Assembly (NCBI GenBank): GCA_030068145.1
Contig: JAPJBO010000316.1
Location: 1 to 64,000, forward strand
DNA: 64,000 nucleotides
Direction: 5' to 3'
Source: Diplonema papillatum
Lineage: Eukaryota; Euglenozoa; Diplonemea; Diplonemida; Diplonemidae
Shown here: piece after piece, positions 9,093-18,558 of the stretch
How the letters are laid out: each line of letters opens with the position of its first letter
Numbering within the stretch: position 1 is the stretch's first letter
Position numbers and translations under genes: made by a program
The notes under the pieces: generated by a model
The model's database searches: none
What the model saw: the letters and a program-made list of their open reading frames with translations, nothing else
Told to the model about the DNA's origin: nothing

Positions 9093-10190
9093 ATGGGAAT
9101 CTGCTCGTCAAAGCCAGCGCCCTCGGCGACGGGGGGCTCGACTGCAAACCCGGGGAAGCCTACACAACCCGCGTCCGCAGCCACGGCGAAGCCGACACAG
9201 TCTAACGCGCCGTCCGCCAGTGCGACGGCCACAGGCGACATTGCGAACACGGCTGAGCAGGCGTGCCCTGCGGACGTCTACATGTTTAGCGGCTGCAAGG
9301 ACGCGCAGACAAGCGCGGACGTCTCTGATGTAATGAGCTTTGGCGTGCCCGGCCCTGGAGGGGCCGGCGGGGCCTGCACCAACGCGCTGCTGGTGCATTG
9401 CTACAAGCCCGACGAGGCAACTTGGGTCACCGTCCTGTCTGACATGGTGCGGTACCTTGAGGACCACGGCTACACACAGCGACCCATGCTGTCCACCTCG
9501 CGGAAGACGGACTTATCCGGACCCTTCTCGATTGCCGGGACACAGACAGGCGCGAAAAAGGCGCTACTTATTGGGATCAACTACACCAGCCACACGCAAG
9601 GGCGCCTCAGCGGCTGCATCAATGATGTTGCCTCCATGAAGCGCTACATCGAGACCCAAGGCTTCGGGGCTGGAAATATGACCTTCCTTGTCGATGGCGA
9701 CCACGAGGAGCTGCCGTCCCACAAACAGCCTACGAAGAAGAACATCGAGGATAGCATCGACGAGTTCGTGGCCGGTGCCCGCGCAGGTGACTCCCTCTTC
9801 TTCCACTACAGCGGCCACGGAGGACAGCAGAAGGACACCTCTGGCGACGAAAAGGACTCCAAGGACGAGACGCTCATCCCAGAGGACTACCAGACGGCCG
9901 GCGTCATCAGCGACGACGAGCTCTTCCAGCGCCTATGCTCAAAGCTACCCAAAGGGGTGCGACTGGTGTGCATCATGGACTGCTGCCACAGCGGGACCAT
10001 CCTTGACCTGCCATACTCCTTCGAGGCCACCAAGGAGGGGCTTGAGCAAGTGCAGAGCAGCGGCGGGTTTACGTCTCCTAATGACAGCTTCCTTCCCACT
10101 CTGCAGAAACTCTTCAAAAAAGTGGGCCCGATGTTGTCCGAACAGTCGCCCCAGCTCGGTGCCCTGGCGAAACAGTTCGGCATTTTCTGA
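9093..10190 (+). CDS. Type III metacaspase (p10-like region before p20 peptidase domain)
   Basis: Metacaspases are arginine/lysine-specific cysteine proteases acting in stress responses and cell death. The 365-residue protein has the p20 catalytic domain at about residues 155-310, with the histidine in HYSGHGGQ (His242) and the cysteine in DCCHSG (Cys298). Residues 61-145 (VYMFSGCKDAQTSAD through YTQRPMLSTS and PFSI) are a p10-like region, which in type I enzymes lies after p20. This swapped order defines type III. The start at 9093 is chosen because it gives MGICSSKP, a myristoylation motif with a palmitoylatable cysteine, pointing to membrane attachment; the frame is open further upstream without homology. 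Residues 8-55 are low-complexity P/A/T/S. It appears intronless. Confidence 0.9.
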   Translation: MGICSSKPAPSATGGSTANPGKPTQPASAATAKPTQSNAPSASATATGDIANTAEQACPADVYMFSGCKDAQTSADVSDVMSFGVPGPGGAGGACTNALLVHCYKPDEATWVTVLSDMVRYLEDHGYTQRPMLSTSRKTDLSGPFSIAGTQTGAKKALLIGINYTSHTQGRLSGCINDVASMKRYIETQGFGAGNMTFLVDGDHEELPSHKQPTKKNIEDSIDEFVAGARAGDSLFFHYSGHGGQQKDTSGDEKDSKDETLIPEDYQTAGVISDDELFQRLCSKLPKGVRLVCIMDCCHSGTILDLPYSFEATKEGLEQVQSSGGFTSPNDSFLPTLQKLFKKVGPMLSEQSPQLGALAKQFGIF

Positions 10191-10577
10191 GTTGCGTGAC
10201 TCGGCCACAGTACACCGACGTGCGGGAGCGCATTACCGGGGTACGAGGCCTTGCGAAATAAACAGGGCTGGAACACAATGGGATACTGGTGTCGCCCAGT
10301 TCCTTTTACAGGAGACATCCCAGCAGTTGCCTGTGGCCCCCGCATCGACCACGTTCCAGCGACGTCTTAAATATTATGAAAGTAAATATTTGCTCAGAGA
10401 AAGAAGTTTCTATCGGTTGTCAGTGACGTGACAGGGCAGCCAGGTAGGGCAGGGGCCCTACCAAGTCAATTTTGCGGAAAAGTTCAGGAAGGACAGACCC
10501 TACCTGCCTGTCTAGCTGCCTTTTTTCGTTCCTGGTGTGCAGTGGTGCATTCTGTCCATAGCGCACCCTCCCTGTCA

Positions 10578-10785
10578 GCAGCACGAAGCCTTTGACAAAG
10601 GGTGACACGGGGACAAACAGGCACTGGTAAATGGACCCCCACGTCCTCTCCGAATATGAGGCAGCTGTTGATAGAGTTTCCTTGCTGTTAAGGATCAACT
10701 CGGAGAAGATTTTTTATTACCGAGCTTTAACCCCTGCGCCCTACCTAATTACGCCCGGAGTTGAAACTCAGCGACAACACTGTCA
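10578..10785 (+). repeat. Downstream copy of the direct repeat flanking the metacaspase gene
   Basis: Direct, diverged copy of 8786-8990 (see that entry). It begins about 390 bp after the metacaspase stop codon. The 10191-10577 interval between contains a perfect-looking hairpin (GGTAGGGCAGGGGCCCTACC, 10443-10462) and no gene. Confidence 0.8.
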
Positions 10786-10789
10786 GTTG

Positions 10790-12490
10790 TGTACTTCTAC
10801 CTTTTATTCCGAAGCAGGGTCGGTCACCAGCTATTATTCCACGTTACCCGTACCTCCGAGGAATTGAAGCTACGGTTTGAGGAGTTCCCATCGGAGAGCT
10901 TATCCGACGCGGTCGGCGAGGAATCGATCCTGCGACCTGGGCATAGATAGGCTTGCCGGGAATGGAAGGCTTCTTCAATATTTCCCAGTCCGTCGAAACC
11001 TCAGTGTTGAAACACGTCAAAAACTCTGCTTCGGATTAACATCCCCGCATCACGAGCGAACCACGAGAATAAGAACAAGGTGCGCAACACCACAGTAATA
11101 AAGGAAAAGACAGAGGGCCAGCCCCTCATGGTTCCATCCCCAACAGAAAGAGTCTTGCACTCCCTCCCTTTTGCCCCTTTTTCTCTTTTTATGCCCCCAA
11201 GAAACCTTGATGCTAGCATTACACATGCATGGAAGGCATACAGCATTGCCTAAACATCAACCTAAGGTTTCCCCCGCATTTCCACTCGTTTACTAATTTT
11301 CCCGCAGTCTTCCGAAGAGGCTGTCGAGTGTTGTTGTTTTAGTGCCTCCAGACAAGAGCATTCTTGGTACGACTCTTTTGCTACTGTTTCGCTGCTGTTG
11401 TACTTCATCTTCGTCCGTAAACGAAGGAGCAGGTGAATAAATGGGCAAAGCCGCAGGAGCGTTTAGGATGCAGGGAGTGTTTCAGGACACCCCAAAAACC
11501 AGCATAGCTGCACTACCTTTTCTACGACTTAAGACTTCAACTGAGCTGATCAGATGCCAAGCTGCACCCCACAAGAACTGATGCAACAGCGTAGCAGCGC
11601 TAGCAGCAGCGTGCCATAGCCTACATCCATTCAATAACCGAATAAACTCAACGTGCCCGCTTTTTTGCCTGCATATCGACTTTTACTTCTCGGTCGACGA
11701 TACTAAACGACACTGTTTCCTTTCCTGCATTGTTTTCCTGCTCCCCACCGCGACGATTTGCGAATGCCTTCTATTTTTTGACTCCTCTTGCGTTGGCCGG
11801 CGGGAATAGCCCCCGAAGCAGGATATCTTCAGGAGGGATGCAATATCTGAGTTGGGCTGCTCGTATATCGGAAAGTCACAGTTGGAAAGCCCTTATGCCA
11901 CCCAATGCTTCCGGTGAGGAAAATAGTAGAGAAATTCCTCATCAGACAAAGTTCGCGATCAGTACTGATTGCTAGATGAGTGCTAGTGCAACCACAGCCC
12001 ACCGAGTTTGTTCGAGACGAATGACCTCGTGAAAAGTGCAAGCCACATTGCTTCAGCCGAGTGCTGTGCTGCCCTCCAAGCTTAAGCGCGAGAAGATAAA
12101 TGAGGTGACAGCAGTAGTAAACTTCTTTCGGTCGGCTCCTGAGCGGCTGGTACGAAAAGGACCGGGGTCACCGGTGTGTTGATGATGTGCGCAAAGAGCC
12201 ATCGCAGTGTCCTAAAAGCGGCACAAACAACTAGTAAGGGATACGCACGCAGCCAGCGCCAATGGCAGCGGGCTTCCTTCGCCATTTCGGAGGTTAGCGA
12301 GGGCACGGGTGACACTTCATAACGACCCGTACAGTAGTTTGGTGCTTTCGGGCTTCGCACTTCTTCAGCTCTTGGCTAGCCCGATGGCTCCAGAGCCCGA
12401 AGAGTTGCCTTCTGTCCAACCTACCGGTACTAAAGACGAGCAAAAACCTTAACAGGATGCAAGGCTTGGGATAATAATGTGCACGGGTAC
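10790..12490. other. Intergenic, nothing recognised
   Basis: About 1.7 kb with only short frames that lack motifs. The last 300 bp upstream of 12493 presumably contain the promoter of the site-1 protease gene, but no TATA or initiator is obvious. Confidence 0.6.
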
Positions 12491-12492
12491 CG

Positions 12493-15400
12493 ATGCTATT
12501 TGTTGCAGTGTCGTTGCTCCTAGGTGCTCTAGGCAAACACATTAGCGACCCGCCCGCCGCATTTTCTCTGGAGCATGAACAATCGACGCGATGGCTGGCA
12601 GTCTTCAACCACAGAAAAAGGAGAGAAGAACATGCGGATTCTCTTTCGCCACTGCTGATGACTTCCTTTCGACTCGAGACTCCGTCCGTTGCCCATCACT
12701 CTCTCAGACAACTCCCCTCTGATGTCGCCGTAGTCGTCTGCGAGACGCGGACGTGTGAAGCGGCAGCAATTGGATTGCGGCAATCTCTTTCCAAGCAGGG
12801 ATCCGACGCTTCTAAAGCCCTGAGGCATTTCGGCGAAGACCGTCCAGTTGTAAGAGCAGGGTGGCCTGACCAACACAAGTTGAATACAGGCCGCAAGCTT
12901 CTCCAGCGGCTTGGTAAGCCACAATCACCAGGCCCGTTGAATGTTGTGAAGACGCTGAAAGTTGATGAGCACTTTTGGCGGCGGAAGGCACACGGACAAG
13001 GAGTAAAAGTAGCAATATTTGACACGGGAATCGCCAGGTCGCATCGCCAGTTTGCGCGAGCGAACCTTGCCACCTGTGTGGATTACACAGGAGCTCCTTC
13101 TTGTGAGGACGGCTTCGGGCACGGTTCATTTGTAGCTGGTCTGCTAGTTAGCCAAGAAGACTGCGTAGGCATGGCGCCTGATGCTGAATTACACGTGTTC
13201 AAGGTTTTTACTGACAAACAGGCATCTTACACATCCTGGTTTCTTGACGCCTTCAATCACGCCATCTCGCTGGAAGTGGACGTTCTCAATCTCTCGATCG
13301 GCGGACCAGACTACATGGACAAGCCCTTTATGGATAAGGTCCTCGAAGTGTCTGCAAATGGCATCACGATAGTTTCCGCGATCGGAAACGACGGACCCCT
13401 GTACGGAACGCTCAACAACCCGGCGGACCAGATCGATGTTCTTGGCGTGGGTGGTATTACGCAGTCTCGTCGTGTCGCGTCTTTTTCGTCGCGGGGAATG
13501 ACCACCTGGGAGCTTCCTCAGGGGTACGGACGAATAAAACCAGACGTTTTGACTTACGGAGAAATGGTGCGGTCGACGTCACATCGTGGTGGCTGTAAAA
13601 CGTTGTCGGGAACATCAGTAGCTTCTCCCGTGGTCACAGGTGTCGTGACAGAGATCATTTGTTTGTGCCGCATGCATAACTTCAGCGTGAATCCAGCCTT
13701 TGTCAAGCAGGTACTCACTGATACCGCACGCCCTCTTGCTGACACATCTGTTTACGAGCAAGGAAGTGGAGTGATATCTGTAGGGGACGTCGTCGAGCAT
13801 TTGGAAGCCTACTTTTCGCTTACAAAGGAAAAAGCTCCTTCATTCCTGCCCCAGCATTTGCCTCTCCACGATTGTGAACGGTTCTGGCCGCATTGCAAGC
13901 ACCCGCTGTTCTTATCGTCCAGACCCGTTGTTGTCAACGTTACCATTCTTAATCCTGTCTCTCTGCGAGGTAGGCTCATGAGCACTTCATGGACCATTGA
14001 TCCTCAACTAAACTTAGAAACCGGGTATGACCTGGAATTCTACCAATCGCTGTTGGTCGTTGAGGTTGAGTATTCTCGAGATATTTGGCCGTGGACAGGT
14101 TGGCTCGCTCTTTCTCTCTCAGTAAGCAGTGCTGCGGCCGACAAGCTGGCGCACTTCTCTGGCATTGTCAGCGGTGCTTTGACTGCTGTCATCCTGGCAG
14201 CCGGAATGAATTATTCCATAGTGTTAGACGTAGATGTACGGGTATGCACATGCACTCTCAACCTTCAGAAAACAGGGCAGGGTTCCAAGACCAGGCCGAT
14301 TTAACAAGCGGGTTTCTCACAGGCTGGCGGCAACGGGCGCCCCTGTAACTCGTGCGCAGGCAGAAACCTTACCTGGGCGGCTAGGCAATCTTGTTCTCTA
14401 ACTCGTCTCTCTCTCTCTCTCTCTCTTGTGTTGCGCACCCACAACGCTGTTCGCAAGCAATCTTTTCCCTTGACCTATGCAAGGTACTCAGTCTTTGAAA
14501 GGTTCTACTTGGTCACTTGGCAGTCGGACTGGGTGAGGGTTTTCGCTCCTCATTCGGGTTCGGCGCAGCCTTTCGAAGCTTTTCTTTTCGAAAGTCCGAT
14601 ACAGGTAGGGTTATCACTGTACATCCAACAAAACAGGTCATACCGACACCCCCGCGCCATCGCCGTATTCTGTGGGATATTTATCACAATTTGCAGTATC
14701 CGCCAGCTTACATCGCGCGGGACGACCTTTTGGTAACGTCAGACATACTCGATTGGAATGGTGACCACCCGCACACAAACTACCGTGACGCATTCAATCA
14801 CATTGTCGAACATGGATACTACGTCGAGCTCCTAACAGATGATTTTACGGTATGGCGCTTTCGCCTTGTGCTCGTCGTGAATCTCAAGCGCAGGATTTTC
14901 CTGCATATGCGTATGCCATCTGCACTGGCTGAAACGCAGCCACAACCAATCCGCAGGCGTTTAACGCGTCATTGTACGGGATGCTGTTCCTGGTGGACAC
15001 AGAGGAAGAGTTCTCCACCGCAGAAAAGGCGAAGCTTGCAGACGATATCTCCAAGAGAGGACTTGCCGTCGTTGTCTTCGCGGACTGGTACAACGTAGAC
15101 CTGATGTCGAAGGCTAGGTTTCTTGACGACAACACCAAGGAAGTGTGGACACCGGTGGTAGGGGGCGCCAATCTTCCCGCATTGAACGACCTCCTAGCGC
15201 CCTTCAATGTGGCCTTCGGAGACTCCGTCTACGCAGGACTCGCCAAGATCTCTAATGACCTGACAGTGCGCTACGCGTCGGGGTCACACGTTGCCCGTTT
15301 TCCTGCCAAGGGGACGCTCGTGTCAGCCGCTGCCTCGTCAAAGCTGTCGCGGCTTGTTGTCAAAAAGGGTAATAAACACACCAACGAACGCTCGCAGTGG

Positions 15401-16189
15401 ACTCAACAGCAGCAACCAGTTACTCAGGGAATTGCCGTGCTCGGGCTGACGTCTTGGAGCGGGCCGCGGGTTGCGGCGTACGGGGACTCGAGCTGTCTTG
15501 ATTCTGCGCACAGCAACAATGTTTTCTGCTTCGGCTTGCTAGACGCGATCCTGCAATGGGGGTCTAACGGGGAAGTAGCATCGAGTCTGAAAGGACCGGA
15601 CACAGTCGTTCTGACGTCTTCGTGGACGGACTCTTCGACGCTTCCCGTTAGGAGTTCTCTAGACATCATGCAACACTCTCATGTCTTGCACGGCGGGAGC
15701 GACAGACGCGACCCGCATCACAATCCGTTGCTCGTGGCCGGTACCAGAGTAAAACCAGTAAAACCGGTGGATTGGAATGAAACCATGGGGCTCCCTGAGC
15801 AGAAACATCATCCGCAAAAGAAAGAAGTGCTCCTCAAGGAGTCGCCGCCTCGCAGTGAAGAGCGACTTGCCGAATTCGATTACCGGCCCTTCCGGCCGAA
15901 GATGACCAAAGCATCACCGCGGCAACCCCGACGAGAAGACACCGACGAAGTCGTCACGGTGCCTCCTTACCGAGACAGTTATTGGTATCATGGCAGATGG
16001 GTGGTCGTGCTCGGAAGCTTTCTGTTCCTATCGATCTTACGACGGAGAAACGTGAGGTTCAAAAAAAAAAGTGCAACGGGCTCGGAGCCGGTCCGAGCCA
16101 CCGAATACGCATCTGCTCGTCAGGGACCGTGCGCAATGACTGTCAAAGAGCGTGTCCTGTCCACCAACGCCGCGCTGCTCCTAGCATAG
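12493..16189 (+). CDS. MBTPS1: Membrane-bound site-1 protease (subtilisin-like, S8), three exons
   Basis: Site-1 protease cuts membrane-anchored regulators such as SREBP and ATF6 in the Golgi lumen. Exons: 12493-14241, 14637-14849 and 14957-16189; introns 14242-14636 (GTATGC...CAG) and 14850-14956 (GTATGG...CAG) both fall between codons. The 1064-residue product matches animal S1P in length. MLFVAVSLLLGALG is a signal peptide; a pro-region follows. The catalytic triad is Asp177 (AIFDTGIARSH), His210 (DGFGHGSFVAG) and Ser375 (LSGTSVASP), with oxyanion Asn299 (SAIGNDGPLYG). Family landmarks continue over all exons: WPWTGWLALS, IPTPPRHRRILWD, LDWNGDHPHTN, GGANLPALNDLL and YGDSSCLDSAHS. A transmembrane segment (WVVVLGSFLFLSIL) near the C-terminus precedes a basic tail, as in S1P. 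Confidence 0.95.
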
Positions 16190-17012
16190 ACATCGCCCGC
16201 GAGAAACGTCCGTCGCCGCGCGCCTCGAGTGCCCAGCGTGATCCTCAGGTCCGCGCGCACCTTCAGAACTCGAATTACTCGTGAGCGGGCAATGTTAAGT
16301 GCAGGCATCCCCCCACGACGTCCTCGTCCTGCAAAAGGTGCATCTTCCTCACTGTCCGTGCCGACTGACACGCCTTCCAGCGAGAGCTCAGTCCAATGCT
16401 CATCGAAGGACACGGACTGCAGATGTTTGCATCCCGAAAGGTCGACTCTCTGTTCGCCCTGTCTCGTCGCTACAATTACTCCCACAACCTTTTCCCTGCG
16501 AATTTGCGCGTTCTTGCGGGAGCCAGCTACCAAGAACAAGAAGCTGGGCAGCACCCTCTCGTGACCTCCTGGTCACCTAGCTTTCCGGAACGAAAGCTGC
16601 CTTCGTAACGAGGAACCCTAAACACGGGCCGACAGGTCTCGGACCGCCAAACCAAACACGAAACCCGCACCCGGACCGAACGGTCTTCGCGAGAACTGCG
16701 CGAGCGCGCCATGCGTTGGTTAGAGTACACCTTCGTGTTTCCTCTTTTCTCCTGCCTTTCGACTGCCGCAGAACGAGGAGTCTGGTGCAGGTGCTAGAGC
16801 AGCTGATCGGTTGGGACGCTCAAAAGTTAGAGACTTCTGAGGCGCGACACCTCAGAACTGTGTTATGGAGCGCGTCTGGTTCTCGAATGGTTCTCGGCTG
16901 TTCTCCAAACGATACTCCCAACAATTGGAAGACAAATACTTTTTGTTGCTGAGCACTGCAGCAGTGCCGAGGCCCAAGCGGTGAGGAGGAATTCTGTTGG
17001 ACTTTATCATAT
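16190..17012. other. Intergenic, nothing recognised
   Basis: Downstream flank of the site-1 protease gene. Several overlapping short frames are present on both strands; none shows a motif. A small inverted repeat around 16838-16860 (CTTCTGAGGCGCGACACCTC) could be a terminator-like hairpin, but I attach no function. Confidence 0.5.
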
Positions 17013-18006
17013 ACCCTGGAAGGAAAAATGATGGATAGTAAAAATTATCCATCTGCTCTGGCTATCCATCATTTTTACTATCCATCATTGTTTGGGGGGG
17101 GGGGGACTTTGTGCACTTAGGAAAATTAGGCAGCGCCGTCGTCCGATCCGGCCTCGAAGCCTCGCGGCGTACGGGTCCCGCGGCCTTTTCGCCCCGCGAC
17201 CCGTTGTCCCTTCCACCCAGCCGTGGACTTTCTGTCGTCTGACTTCGTCTCAACAAACGATGTGTTCACCCGCCTCAACACCCATCCGGCCCGGCTGAGG
17301 AACTTACGCGCCCACTCCACGCCCAGTGAGGTGTCATCTGCACGGTCTGCATCTTGCGATGCCTTGACGATCCCTCTTGCGGCGTTGCTCACGAAGTGGG
17401 ACGACACTGCTGTTCCTGTCGCCCGTGCAGCCTTGAGGAACTTCAGAAGTAGTTCCTCTTCCTCGGTTGTGAGGATGGTGTGTCTTCCTCGTTTGGGTGG
17501 CTTGGGTAGGGGTTCCTCCGACTGCTTGAAGAATCGCACAGCAGTTGCATCGGTGAGTCGTCGGTTACACGGATCGCGGTTCCACTGTTTTATGGCAGAG
17601 GTTTGCCCGTACTTCGCGAACAAGGTTGGCAATGCGCTCTTTGTCGGCATCACACCAGGTGGGCTTGGTGTTTCTGGCAGCTCTTACGGACCTGGCCACT
17701 TCCTGTTTCACGCACTCTGATTCTTCCTTCGCCAAAGGGCACTCACCGCTCTCCAAGAACCTAAAGCACTCGCGCTTCACAACAAATTTGTCCATTGTTT
17801 TTTGTGTTTCTGACGATGAACGTCGGACTGTTGGGTTTCATCCTTTTTGAACGGTAAGTGTTTGTTTTGTTGTTGGGTACTCCGGGGTCTCAGGTTAGCT
17901 TTCCAGATTGTAAAAATGATGGATAATTCTGGCTATCCATCATTTTTACTATTCATCATATTTACTATCCAGCATTTTTACTATCCATATATTTTCCTTC
18001 CAGGGC
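17013..18006 (-). mobile_element. Pogo/Tc1-like DNA transposon relic with terminal inverted repeats
   Basis: The left end reads CCCTGGAAGGAAAAATGATG (from 17014) followed by GATAGTAAAAAT; the right end is its near-complement, ATCCATATATTTTCCTTCCAGGG (ending 18005). Inside each end the motif TATCCATCATTTTTACTA and its complement recur several times. The element is about 990 bp and encodes a helix-turn-helix-type fragment on the minus strand but no catalytic domain, so it cannot move by itself. A clear target duplication is not visible: left flank ends TCATATA, right flank starts CAATAAG. Confidence 0.65.
17126..17795 (-). pseudogene. Pogo/Tc1-type transposase N-terminal DNA-binding fragment, frameshifted
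   Basis: Two overlapping minus-strand frames combine into one readable protein if the frame changes near 17605: MDKFVV...DKERIANLVRE then YGQTSAIKQWNRD. The second part holds two helix-turn-helix-like units: a first around AIKQWNRDPCNRRLTDATAV, and a second from RHTILTTEEEELLLKFLKAA to GVEWARKFLSRAGWVLRR. The latter resembles the CENP-B/pogo DNA-binding region that precedes a DDE domain. The frame then runs into basic sequence and stops without any DDE catalytic domain. It lies wholly inside the inverted-repeat element at 17013-18006. Family assignment is tentative. Confidence 0.5.
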
Positions 18007-18558
18007 AATAAGAACTTTATTATATAAGGGCTGCAATTGCTGCTGCGAAAAAAAACCGCAAACGCAGGAGTCTGGGAAACCCAATTGGCGATCACTCGAC
18101 GAAATATAGCACCAGGTTTACGTACATGGGCGGGACCCACCGTATGTCTACACAATATGTAGTGAAGTCCAGCCTCAAAAGCAGAGGGTGCCCGAGTCAC
18201 ACCCGAAGAGTTGCGCTGCAACCAAAACACGCGTCGATGTGCATCCGAAAAGCGGCCTCCGCTTTTTAATTCCAGCTTTCGCTCCAGCTTCTGAGCCTGA
18301 ACTGAGACTGAAATAGTCGGCGGGCAGGCGGCGTTCCACGGGAAACAGTCTGCTGCCCGCAAGGGACATGTACTAAAATGGGGTGTCTCTGAAAAAGAAT
18401 TGCGTACCTAAATAGATAAAGGACCCTTGTCCGTCGTCGTGCAGGACCCTCCAACACCGCATCCAAAAGAGCGACAGTGGCAAGAGGGCGAGAGGAACGT
18501 AGACCCAGACCCGATCTGAGCAGGCGGGCGGGGACGGGAAGAAAGGGAAGGAGGACAG

